NCBI GenBank assembly: GCA_009778055.1
Contig: WRKN01000083.1
Span: 1 to 10,138, forward strand
Length of the DNA: 10,138 nucleotides
Direction of reading: 5' to 3'
Origin: Synergistaceae bacterium
GTDB taxonomy: Bacteria; Synergistota; Synergistia; Synergistales; Aminobacteriaceae
Shown here one piece after another: positions 1-6,566 of this stretch; the first letter of the stretch is position 1, and every line of letters starts with the position of its first letter. The notes under the pieces are model-generated. The model was not told the origin of the DNA, did not search any database, and saw only the letters and a program-made list of their open reading frames with translations. The position numbers and the translations under genes were made by a program.

Positions 1-1
1 T

Positions 2-481
2 ATAGTCGCCTACCGGCCGTTGGTGTTTTGGCTGGCGGGGAAGCTCAAATCCTCCCCATCCCTGCGGCAGGATATGGTTCAGGAGGGAATGCTGGCTTTG
101 ATAAGCGCGGTGGACCGCTTCGAGTCCGAACGGGATCTGCGGTTTTCCACTTACGCTTACCACAGAATACGCGGGCAGATGATAAACTTTTTCGAGCGTC
201 ACGAAAAGAGGGCCCCGATTCCTTTGGACGACGAACGTCTTTTCGCCGGCGAACCCGAGCTGCCGGACGAAGACTGGCTGGATGTCGCCGAAAGCATAGA
301 GCGTCTGCAAGGTAAGGAAGCTGTTGTGGTGGGGGCGCTTTTTTTTGAGGGCAAGAACCCGTCGGAGGTAGCCGACGAACAGAATATCGACGTGTCACAC
401 GTGTACAGGCTGAGGCGCAGCGCCGTGGCAAGAATCAGAAGTTGGCTCGGAGTCGGGGCGAAGGCCGCAAAATGTGTTTGA
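2..481 (+). CDS. Sigma-70 family RNA polymerase sigma factor, compact, 5' end outside window
   Basis: The reading frame is open to the window edge, so the true start lies upstream; 159 residues are visible. The N-terminal part is sigma region 2: DMVQEGMLALISAVDRF at visible residues 24-40 (core-binding and -10 recognition helices), then RFSTYAYHRIRGQ at about 47-59. After a linker of about 40 acidic residues comes region 4 (about 102-150), with a helix-turn-helix around SEVADEQNIDVSHVYRLRR for -35 recognition. The linker is too short for a normal region 3, so the protein has a region 2 plus region 4 layout as in ECF or SigH-like factors, although region 2 itself reads like the FliA/WhiG/SigB type. 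The next gene starts 37 bases downstream and encodes a membrane protein, followed by bamA. Seen: the sigma domains. Inferred: which promoters it serves (flagellar or envelope). Family call is secure; subgroup is not. Confidence 0.88.
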   Translation: MVAYRPLVFWLAGKLKSSPSLRQDMVQEGMLALISAVDRFESERDLRFSTYAYHRIRGQMINFFERHEKRAPIPLDDERLFAGEPELPDEDWLDVAESIERLQGKEAVVVGALFFEGKNPSEVADEQNIDVSHVYRLRRSAVARIRSWLGVGAKAAKCV

Positions 482-506
482 GTGTGATATTGTAAGTAGT
501 AAAAAC

Positions 507-511
507 GGGGG
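507..511 (+). promoter_or_regulatory. Ribosome binding site that fixes the start of the 519 gene
   Basis: A GGGGG run lies 7 bases before ATG 519. An in-frame GTG exists at 474, overlapping the sigma factor's end, but it would add 15 residues unlike a membrane-protein N-terminus and has no comparable purine run at good spacing. ATG 519 is preferred. Confidence 0.5.
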
Positions 512-518
512 TACTTGT

Positions 519-1151
519 ATGGAAAGGCGCGTCGCCGGGATAATTCGGTGGTTGGAACGTTGTGTCAGAGCATATAAGGAAGGGGCCGTGGAAAGCGCGC
601 TTATGGAAGCCGAGTGCGCCAGGGCCGATATAGAGGCCTTAAGGGGCGAGTTGTGGAATAAGCTGGAAGGCCGTTGCTGCGTGAGTGCGCGCAGGTTCAG
701 TTTTTTCAGGACGGCGGAGGCGTTCTTTTGGGCTGTTGGGATAATGCTGCTCACCGCCGCGCCTTTGGCTCTGCAGCAGGACGGGCCGGCAAAGGAAAAC
801 CGCGCGGAGGGGCATCTTACTCTGGAGTGGCTTACGCCGGACGAGATGGAACTGCTGGGCAACCTGCGCAGGCGTCCGGACGATATGGCTGCGGCGGACA
901 GTGAACCGGCGCCGGCCGTTGCTGAACCGGAGGAACCGGTCGCGGAGCTTGGGGCTGTGCTTGCTAGTGTGGCGGGACCGGCGCGGCGCGTGAACCTGGA
1001 ACTGCCGTCTCGGAGAGAGCGAAAAGAACAAAGCGAACAAAAGGAATCGGAAACAAGTCTCCCTTACGACCGTATTTTATCGCTGATCGAAATGGGAGAG
1101 CGGGCGATGAAGGACGAGCCACCGGCTATAAGGGTGGAAAACTCGAGATGA
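519..1151 (+). CDS. Single-pass membrane protein of unknown function, downstream of the sigma factor
   Basis: I do not recognise a family for this 210-residue protein. Residues 1-64 are helical and rich in Arg, Glu and Ala, with Cys at 15, 33, 53 and 54. One hydrophobic segment follows at about 66-85 (AEAFFWAVGIMLLTAAPLAL). Basic residues just before it (RRFSFFR) suggest the N-terminus is cytoplasmic. The remaining 125 residues would be periplasmic: a short conserved-looking stretch (LEWLTPDEMELLGNLRRRP, about 102-120), a Pro/Glu/Ala linker (129-143), a charged stretch, and a final amphipathic helix (YDRILSLIEMGERAM). The gene starts 37 bases after the sigma gene and ends 28 bases before bamA. 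This layout, a small cytoplasmic domain, one membrane pass and a periplasmic tail encoded beside a sigma factor, is that of many anti-sigma factors. No zinc-binding HxxxCxxC motif is present, so that role is only a hypothesis. Confidence 0.7.
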   Translation: MERRVAGIIRWLERCVRAYKEGAVESALMEAECARADIEALRGELWNKLEGRCCVSARRFSFFRTAEAFFWAVGIMLLTAAPLALQQDGPAKENRAEGHLTLEWLTPDEMELLGNLRRRPDDMAAADSEPAPAVAEPEEPVAELGAVLASVAGPARRVNLELPSRRERKEQSEQKESETSLPYDRILSLIEMGERAMKDEPPAIRVENSR

Positions 1152-1179
1152 CGCGGTTGGAAAGGGGCGGCGGTCGAGG

Positions 1180-2940
1180 ATGAGCGGTCGTTTTTTTGGG
1201 GGGCGCGCTGCGGGGGTTGTCCTGTGGCTTTTAGTGTTTTTGATGTTTTTAGCGTGCTGCGGAGTTGCTTTTGCCGCCGAAACGATGGTTATGTCGGTTG
1301 GGGTGAGGGGCAACGAGCGTGTGGTGTCCGATTATATTCTGGGAGTGGTGGAGACCAGGCCCGGCGAACCGCTGGAAAGGGACAAGCTGCAAAGTGACAT
1401 AGACTCCATCTACAGTCAGGGTTTTTTCTCTTTCGTGGACGCCGATTTGACCGCCGTACCGGGCGGGGTGTCGGTGGTCTACTCCATAATGGAGAACCCC
1501 GTAGTCGAGGAAATAACCTTCGAGGGCAACACCGTATATAAGAGCGAAGTGCTGATGAGAGAGGTATTTACTCAGCCAGGTTCGGTATTCAACAGGGTGT
1601 TTTTCCGAAACGACCTAGACCGCATACAGGAAAAGTACCGCAAAGACGGGTACGTAATGGTGCGCGTAGCCGATGTGGACATCAATGGCGGGCGTATTAA
1701 AGTCCACATCGTGGAGCCTCGCGTAGGGGATGTCATCATACAGGGGAACAGAAGGACAAAAACCCACGTTATTCGGCGTGAGATCAAACTCAAGAAAGGC
1801 GACCTCTTCAACGTCACCAGGTTCAGGCATCAGCTCGGCACATTGCAGGGGAAGGGGTATTTCGAGGACGTCAACGTTGGATTCGACGTCTCCGACCATG
1901 ACCCGGACGTGTTGAACCTGATATTGACGGTCAGGGAGAAGAAAACCCAATCCATAGGCATCAACGTAGGGTACGGATCCGAAAGCGGACTCAGCGGAGG
2001 GCTTACGTACACCGACACCAATTTCAGCGGTTTGGGGCATCAATTTGAAGTAGGTTTTGACGAGGGGCAGGAAGCCCGTTACTGGACCACGTACTCGAGC
2101 CCCTACATGGACAGGGAAACCTACGCCTGGCGGGTCGGGGTTACCTACAGGGACTTCACGGACCGGTATTATTATCACAGGGAGAAAAAACAGTTCGAGT
2201 ACGACGAGACCAGCCTGTCGGTTTTCGCGGGCCTTGGCAAAAGGTTCGGCCGCGCTGAGGAATGGTCCTGGTTTTTCACCCTGAACTGGCGCGACACCGA
2301 TTATAGCGATCCTCACAACCCCATTGAGGATTATTACAACGACCTCACGATGTGGGGGGGAAGGAATTTCTCCGGGGAACTGCAGTTCACTTTGGACAAG
2401 CGCGAGCCCTACCTGCCGTACCAGAAGGGCCTTCTTTGGGATACCGCGCTGGAACAGGCGGTGGAGTTTATAGGCGGCGAATATACTTATCTTAAATACT
2501 GGACTCAGGCCCGTTACTATCTGCCTTTGAACAATTTGCTGAACGAAGTGGTCGACGTGAACGGCATGTGGTCGGAGGACAACCCCGTTATTTTGGCGGC
2601 GCGGGTACGCGTGGGGTCGGCTTTGGACAGTGACCTGCCGGCCTTTGCCAGGTACTCGCTGGGCGGCATGAACAGCCTTCGCGGCTATCACAGCCGAACT
2701 TTCGAGGGCAGCAACGTCATTCTCGGCAACTTCGAGCTGCGGGTGCCGGTTCAGAAAAGTTTTGAAGTCGTCGGTTTCTACGACGTGGGCAACGCAGATA
2801 ACGACATGGACTGGGGCACTTTGCACGACAACTACGGGATAGGGTTGCGGGTAAAAACCCCTATGGGGTTGATACGCCTGGACTACGCCACGGGCGCCGA
2901 TGAAAACAGGACGTATTTCGGCTTCGGCCAGATGTTTTAA
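1180..2940 (+). CDS. bamA: Outer membrane protein assembly factor BamA (Omp85 family, three POTRA domains)
   Basis: BamA folds and inserts beta-barrel proteins into the outer membrane. The 586-residue protein has a signal peptide (basic MSGRFFGGR, hydrophobic core to about 29, likely cleavage after AFA at 32). Three POTRA repeats follow, at about 37-107, 108-180 and 182-254; each has the helix-strand pattern with a central GN (VRGNERV, FEGNTVY, IQGNRRT). A C-terminal barrel runs from about 256 to 586. The barrel carries the diagnostic Omp85 RGY motif (LRGYHS, Arg501) and ends in Phe, the usual outer-membrane C-terminal residue. Proteobacterial BamA has five POTRA domains and about 800 residues, so this is a short form. 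TamA is an alternative three-POTRA Omp85 protein, but the lpx neighbours favour BamA. ATG 1180 is the only start that keeps the signal peptide; its purine run (AAGGGG, 1162-1167) is 12 bases away, which is long. A T7G6 run lies just after the start. Confidence 0.9.
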   Translation: MSGRFFGGRAAGVVLWLLVFLMFLACCGVAFAAETMVMSVGVRGNERVVSDYILGVVETRPGEPLERDKLQSDIDSIYSQGFFSFVDADLTAVPGGVSVVYSIMENPVVEEITFEGNTVYKSEVLMREVFTQPGSVFNRVFFRNDLDRIQEKYRKDGYVMVRVADVDINGGRIKVHIVEPRVGDVIIQGNRRTKTHVIRREIKLKKGDLFNVTRFRHQLGTLQGKGYFEDVNVGFDVSDHDPDVLNLILTVREKKTQSIGINVGYGSESGLSGGLTYTDTNFSGLGHQFEVGFDEGQEARYWTTYSSPYMDRETYAWRVGVTYRDFTDRYYYHREKKQFEYDETSLSVFAGLGKRFGRAEEWSWFFTLNWRDTDYSDPHNPIEDYYNDLTMWGGRNFSGELQFTLDKREPYLPYQKGLLWDTALEQAVEFIGGEYTYLKYWTQARYYLPLNNLLNEVVDVNGMWSEDNPVILAARVRVGSALDSDLPAFARYSLGGMNSLRGYHSRTFEGSNVILGNFELRVPVQKSFEVVGFYDVGNADNDMDWGTLHDNYGIGLRVKTPMGLIRLDYATGADENRTYFGFGQMF

Positions 2941-2943
2941 GCT

Positions 2944-4209
2944 GTGCTTGTGTCCCGGACGGTAAAAATTATGGCTGCAGGCTGTTGCGCCGCAGCCTTT
3001 TTTTTTAATGCCCGCGGCTTTGCCGAGGCTTCCTTAACGGAGACCTTAAGCGTCCAGGGAATGCCGCTCTGGCTCGAATCTCACGTCATGCGCGGCCTCT
3101 CGGCCGTGTGGGACGAGATACCGCCGGGCGAATCCCGTTTGGACACGCTTGCTCTGGTGGCGCGCCGGCTTTTTTCAGGTTACGAGGTTACGGCCGAACA
3201 GAGGGGGCGAGCCCCGGTGGTTGTTTTCAAGGCGCAAAACCCGACGCGGTGGAGCGTGCTCCTTGTCTCTCCCGATCTCAGGGCCCCCACGGATTCGTGG
3301 TTTGCGCGCGACGCGGCCGGAATGGCCGGCGATATATTGGCTTTCCTTGAGGGTTTGCCCATAGACGCTCTTTCGTGGGCGGACTCGGCGCTCAAAAGGC
3401 AGATAGGGGACGTCGTGGAGCGCCGCCTGCCCGGGTGGGATTTTTCCCTTCTGGCGCGTCTTGAATCCGGCGGCGGGGAGAACGGATCCTCAACGCTTCA
3501 GGTGGCGTTTCATCCCAAACAACCCCTGCTGCTGGCTGTCACACCGACTATTTTTTCGTCCACTCTTCCTGTCATGTTTCAGTCCGAGCTGACGGCCAAT
3601 TTGATTTCCGGGATGTCGCCCGTCATCGGCTTGCCGGTGGAATGGATCAGCCTGCATCGGAGCGACGTGGAACTTCTCGCGCAGGAGCTTCTGGAGGATC
3701 GCAGCTTGGTGTCGAACACTCGTTCCAGGGTAGAAGTCGCCTTCGTCCCCGGCCAGGTGTCGAAGGTGGACGCCGCGGTGAACAGCGAACGCTTTATCTT
3801 CCAAATATGGTTCGCGGCCTACTCCGGCGTAAGCGAACGTTACCCGGAGGCTGGACTGCTGGCCGGCTGGAACACGAGACAATATACCGGCCTGGATCTG
3901 GAAATTTACAACGAAACGATAATCGACGTGAGCGAGTTTGGGTTATCAAACCGGCTGGGCCTGCGTTTGAAGCTATGGAACAGGTTACAGGCGGGGCTGG
4001 AAGTAGAGTGGCCGGAACAGGAGGTCTGGTACCGCGCCTGGTGGGGTCCGGCGAGAGTCCGGCGGCCTTACGCCTGGTGGCGTTACAGCCCGGAATATGG
4101 GCACAACGCGGCTCTGGGCTACCGTATCAACGAATACCTTTCGGTCGAACTTCACTACGACGAACGCTACGAAGACAAAATCGGCCTGAGGGGAATATTG
4201 CTGCTTTAG
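2944..4209 (+). CDS. Exported protein of unknown function with beta-rich C-terminus, in the skp position
   Basis: I cannot place this 421-residue protein in a named family. With GTG 2944 as start, 3 bases after the bamA stop, residues 1-29 form a signal peptide: basic MLVSRTVK, core AAGCCAAAFFF, likely cleavage near ARGFA. In-frame ATG 2971 would lack the basic N-terminus and ATG 3061 would lack the signal, so GTG 2944 (or GTG 2950) is favoured, although no clear ribosome binding site is seen; coupling to bamA translation is likely. Residues 30-280 look mixed alpha/beta. From about 285 to 421 the sequence alternates hydrophobic, aromatic and polar residues in short strands (such as LGYRINEYLSVELHYDERY), as in the last strands of an outer-membrane barrel, and is very rich in Trp and Tyr. 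It sits between bamA and lpxD, where proteobacteria carry skp, but it is not Skp-like (no long helical coiled coil). It is inferred to be an outer-membrane or periplasmic factor. The terminator-like hairpin at 2973-3006 lies inside its signal codons. Confidence 0.75.
   Translation: MLVSRTVKIMAAGCCAAAFFFNARGFAEASLTETLSVQGMPLWLESHVMRGLSAVWDEIPPGESRLDTLALVARRLFSGYEVTAEQRGRAPVVVFKAQNPTRWSVLLVSPDLRAPTDSWFARDAAGMAGDILAFLEGLPIDALSWADSALKRQIGDVVERRLPGWDFSLLARLESGGGENGSSTLQVAFHPKQPLLLAVTPTIFSSTLPVMFQSELTANLISGMSPVIGLPVEWISLHRSDVELLAQELLEDRSLVSNTRSRVEVAFVPGQVSKVDAAVNSERFIFQIWFAAYSGVSERYPEAGLLAGWNTRQYTGLDLEIYNETIIDVSEFGLSNRLGLRLKLWNRLQAGLEVEWPEQEVWYRAWWGPARVRRPYAWWRYSPEYGHNAALGYRINEYLSVELHYDERYEDKIGLRGILLL
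2973..3006 (+). terminator. Intrinsic terminator-like hairpin with T9 tract, after bamA and inside the next gene's start
   Basis: GGCTGC (2973-2978), a bulged A, then GGC (2980-2982) pair with GCC (2989-2991) and GCAGCC (2992-2997) around a 6-base loop, TGTTGC. This gives nine GC-rich pairs followed at once by nine T (2998-3006). That is the classical Rho-independent form, placed 32 bases after the bamA stop. The same bases encode the signal-peptide core AAGCCAAAFFF of the gene starting at 2944. A ribosome moving through that core would melt the stem, so it may act as a translation-dependent attenuator and not as a full stop. Structure was read by eye, with no energy computed. Confidence 0.55.
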
Positions 4210-4212
4210 TTT

Positions 4213-4218
4213 GGGGGA
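4213..4218 (+). promoter_or_regulatory. Ribosome binding site that fixes the lpxD start
   Basis: GGGGGA lies 10 bases before ATG 4229. The only other in-frame start, TTG 4211, overlaps this site and would add six residues not typical of LpxD, so ATG 4229 is chosen. Confidence 0.5.
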
Positions 4219-4228
4219 TAGAATACTC

Positions 4229-5248
4229 ATGAACAGTATTACCCTTGCCGAATTGGGCAAAAAACTGGGGCTTGAGGTCGTAGGGGACGGTACGCGGGTA
4301 ATAACGGGCGTAACGCTTCCCGAGGACGGGAGGCCGGACTGTCTGTGCGTCGTATGGGACGCTAAAACCCTGAAATCGGTTGAGCCTGGCGTTCCTGTCA
4401 TTGGCAGGCCGGAGTTTTTTGAGGGCGGCCGTCCGGGGCTTTCTTCCGGGAACCCCAAGGGAACGCTGCCTGATCTGCTGGCGTTTTTTGCCCGGACTTA
4501 CCTCAAACCCGCGGGCGTACACCAATCGGCAGTGGTGTCGGCGGAGGCCGCGGTAGGGGAGGACGTTTGGATAGGGCCGCTTTGCGTGATCGAGCAGGGG
4601 GCGGTTCTGGAACAGGGCGTCCGTTTGGAGGGGAGAGCTTACGTGGGGCATGAAGTCCGGCTGGGCGCCGGAACCGTTGTGGAACCCAACGTTACCTTGA
4701 TGCACGGCACGCGCGTCGGCAAAAATTGTATTTTGCACGCCGGGTGTGTGCTGGGCAGCGACGGGTTCGGCTTTTTGCCCTCCGAGGCCGGATTGGTGAA
4801 AATCCCCCAGATAGGCGGAGTGATTGTCGGCGACGAAGTTGAAGTCGGCGCTTGTTCCACCATAGACAGGGGTACCATTGGGGATACTTCGGTAGGCGAC
4901 GGGACCAAAATTGACAACCACGTGCAAATCGGGCACAACGTGCGAATCGGTAAACACTGCGTAATATGCTCTATGGCCGGGATTGCCGGCAGTTCCGTGG
5001 TGGAGGACGGAGTTACCGTTTCCGTTCAGGTAGGGATAACGGATCACGTGCGCGTCGGGAAAGGCGCGATTTTGGCCGGCAGATCAGGAGTGACGAACGA
5101 CATACCGGCTGGCGCCGTAGTCTCCGGGTTTCCCGCGCGGGCGCACAACGAAGCTAAAAAGGCGCAGGTGCTTTCGACGCGTCTGCCCGAGCTTTACGAG
5201 CGGCTTAAGCGGCTTGAGCGCGCGTTCGCTTCCTCCGGGGGAGGCTAG
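4229..5248 (+). CDS. lpxD: UDP-3-O-acylglucosamine N-acyltransferase LpxD
   Basis: LpxD adds the second 3-hydroxyacyl chain, from acyl-ACP, to the amino group of UDP-3-O-acyl-glucosamine, the third step of lipid A synthesis, in the cytoplasm. The 339-residue length matches the family (341 in E. coli). Residues 1-95 are the N-terminal uridine-binding domain, starting TLAELGKKLGLEVVGD. Residues about 98-300 are left-handed parallel beta-helix hexapeptide repeats, with family blocks GSDGFGF (177-182), TIDRGTI (211-217) and DNHVQIGHNVRIG (229-241). His236 in the last block aligns with the catalytic His of E. coli LpxD (His239). The end (SGFPARAHNEAKKAQVLSTRLPEL) is the usual C-terminal helix region. 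The loop expected to read like FLANPKY in the uridine-binding domain is not recognisable here (CLCVVWDAKTL instead). It starts 19 bases after the previous stop, and lpxC begins 3 bases after its own stop. Confidence 0.95.
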   Translation: MNSITLAELGKKLGLEVVGDGTRVITGVTLPEDGRPDCLCVVWDAKTLKSVEPGVPVIGRPEFFEGGRPGLSSGNPKGTLPDLLAFFARTYLKPAGVHQSAVVSAEAAVGEDVWIGPLCVIEQGAVLEQGVRLEGRAYVGHEVRLGAGTVVEPNVTLMHGTRVGKNCILHAGCVLGSDGFGFLPSEAGLVKIPQIGGVIVGDEVEVGACSTIDRGTIGDTSVGDGTKIDNHVQIGHNVRIGKHCVICSMAGIAGSSVVEDGVTVSVQVGITDHVRVGKGAILAGRSGVTNDIPAGAVVSGFPARAHNEAKKAQVLSTRLPELYERLKRLERAFASSGGG

Positions 5249-5251
5249 GAA

Positions 5252-6085
5252 ATGCAGTACCGTAAACTGTCGGACTCAATAGAGCTCAAGGGGGTGGGGC
5301 TGCATTCGGGACGTGAATTTTGCCTTTCCATAGAACCGTCCGGCGAGGCTTTGAGCCTGGAGGCCGGAGGGACGCGTCTGCCGGTGTCGGGGCTGGCTTT
5401 GGATGGGACGGGGCGCGGTTCAGACCTCATTTTTCCCGACGGAAAGCGGGTGCGTACGTGCGAACACGTCCTCTCGGCTCTTGCCGGGCTTGGCGTGTGG
5501 CGGTGCAAACTCTCCGTAACCGGTGATTTCCCTCTGGAGATGCCCGGGCTTGACGGCTGCTCCCTGGGCCTGGCGAGGGAAATCATGGAAAAATCCGTTC
5601 CGTGCGAACGCGAAAATCCTTTGCCTTTTGCCCTGAGATATCCCGTGTATGCCGGGGATGACGCGCGCTTTGTCGTGGCCCTCCCTTCGAGTTCATTCCG
5701 CGTTACGTACGTTATTGACTACGCCGCCGCGCCTGTCGGCACTCGGATTTTTGATTACTTTGGTGACGGCGGAACGGATTACCTCAAGGAAATCGCGCCG
5801 GCTCGGACTTTTGTCATGCGTTCGGACGTCGAGGCGCTGCGGGCCGCCGGCCTTGCGTTGGGCGGTTCCCCCGACAACGCCGTAGTGGTTGGCGATACCG
5901 GCGTCGAAGCGGCGGGAGGACTGCGTTTTCCCGACGAATTCGCGCGTCACAAGATACTCGACCTGCTGGGAGACCTTGCTTGTCTGGGACGTCCGCTTAT
6001 CGCTCACGTAGTGGCAATCCGCGCCGGGCACGTACAGCATCTTCAGCTTGTAGAGCGTTTGCGCGCCGTATCGCGCTTAGACTAA
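5252..6085 (+). CDS. lpxC: UDP-3-O-acyl-N-acetylglucosamine deacetylase LpxC
   Basis: LpxC is the zinc enzyme that removes the acetyl group from UDP-3-O-acyl-GlcNAc, the committed step of lipid A synthesis. The 277-residue protein is a little shorter than E. coli LpxC (305), mainly at the C-terminus. All key residues are visible: GVGLHSG (14-20), Glu71-His72 in the CEHVLSAL block (general base and first zinc ligand), EMPGLDG (96-102), ARTFVMRSDVEALRAAGLALGG (184-205), DEFARHKILDLLGDL with zinc ligands His233 and Asp237, and the catalytic His260 in RAGH. Start ATG 5252 is preceded by GGGGGAGG (5237-5244), which overlaps the end of lpxD, so the two genes are probably co-translated. LpxC is separate from FabZ here, unlike the LpxC-FabZ fusions of Bacteroidetes, but the genes are adjacent. 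Its abundance is proteolytically regulated in E. coli; nothing in this sequence shows whether that applies. Confidence 0.97.
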   Translation: MQYRKLSDSIELKGVGLHSGREFCLSIEPSGEALSLEAGGTRLPVSGLALDGTGRGSDLIFPDGKRVRTCEHVLSALAGLGVWRCKLSVTGDFPLEMPGLDGCSLGLAREIMEKSVPCERENPLPFALRYPVYAGDDARFVVALPSSSFRVTYVIDYAAAPVGTRIFDYFGDGGTDYLKEIAPARTFVMRSDVEALRAAGLALGGSPDNAVVVGDTGVEAAGGLRFPDEFARHKILDLLGDLACLGRPLIAHVVAIRAGHVQHLQLVERLRAVSRLD

Positions 6086-6091
6086 ATTTCT

Positions 6092-6097
6092 AAGGAG
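6092..6097 (+). promoter_or_regulatory. Strong ribosome binding site of fabZ
   Basis: AAGGAG is a near-consensus Shine-Dalgarno sequence 9 bases before ATG 6107. It is the strongest such site in the left gene set and lies in the 21-base gap after lpxC. Confidence 0.7.
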
Positions 6098-6106
6098 TGA
6101 AGCAAT

Positions 6107-6565
6107 ATGGACGTAATGGAAATTATGAAGATACTGCACCACCGATATCCATTTTTGATGGTGGACCGCATATTGGAGTACAGCAAAGAATACGTGGTCG
6201 GGTACAAAAACGTCACGATAAACGAACCTTTCTTTCAGGGGCACTTCCCCGGCGATCCCGTGATGCCCGGCGTTCTTACGCTCGAATCGATGGGGCAGGT
6301 CGCGTCTATTCTGGCAATGGCGAATCTCGGAGACAGGCTGGAAGGGCAGGTCGTCTTCCTGACCGGTGTGGAAAAGGCTCGCTTCCGCAAGCCCATACGC
6401 CCCGGCGATCGCCTGGTGACGAAGGCGGAACTGGTCAGGGTTCGCGGCTCGGCCGGCAAAGCCAAGGTCACGGGTTACGTGGACGACGTGCTGGTTTCCG
6501 AGGGATTGTTCAGTTTCGTGGTTGCGTCTACGCTGGACAAGAACGCGTCCCCGGAGGAAGACTAG
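6107..6565 (+). CDS. fabZ: 3-hydroxyacyl-ACP dehydratase FabZ
   Basis: FabZ dehydrates 3-hydroxyacyl-ACP to trans-2-enoyl-ACP in the fatty acid elongation cycle, in the cytoplasm. It competes with LpxA and LpxD for the same 3-hydroxyacyl-ACP pool, which explains its place in lipid A operons. The 152-residue hot-dog-fold protein has the typical start (IMKILHHRYPFLMVDRI, 6-22) and the catalytic block FFQGHFPGDPVMPGVLTLES (42-61), with His46 and Glu60 as the active-site pair. FRKPIRPGD at about 92-100 is also typical. The hydratase FabA and other hot-dog enzymes are less likely, because the motif and length fit FabZ and the gene sits between lpxC and lpxA. A strong ribosome binding site precedes it, and lpxA starts 1 base after its stop. 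Confidence 0.97.
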   Translation: MDVMEIMKILHHRYPFLMVDRILEYSKEYVVGYKNVTINEPFFQGHFPGDPVMPGVLTLESMGQVASILAMANLGDRLEGQVVFLTGVEKARFRKPIRPGDRLVTKAELVRVRGSAGKAKVTGYVDDVLVSEGLFSFVVASTLDKNASPEED

Positions 6566-6566
6566 C

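Noticed and set aside
339..346. T8 run in the sigma factor gene, as a terminator or slippage site
   Set aside because: No GC-rich stem precedes it, and it simply encodes Leu-Phe-Phe in region 4 of the sigma factor.
474..518. Upstream GTG start for the membrane protein gene, overlapping the end of the sigma gene
   Set aside because: It would add 15 residues with no ribosome binding site at good spacing, while ATG 519 has a GGGGG run 7 bases before it.
1170..1190. Direct repeat GCGGTCG on both sides of the bamA start codon, as an operator
   Set aside because: Seven bases is short in GC-rich sequence, it is not palindromic, and one copy is within coding sequence.
1615..2826. Long open frame on the - strand across bamA (about 400 codons)
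   Set aside because: It is antisense to a well-supported bamA, its translation shows no recognisable domain, and long antisense frames are common opposite GC-rich genes.
4394..4420. Hairpin CCTGTC-ATT-GGCAGG followed by T6 inside lpxD, as a second attenuator
   Set aside because: Six unpaired bases separate the stem from the T run, the stem includes a G-T pair, and it lies well inside a conserved gene.
4127..5047. Long open frame on the - strand across lpxD (about 300 codons)
   Set aside because: The opposite strand encodes LpxD with all family motifs, and the antisense product has no recognisable features.
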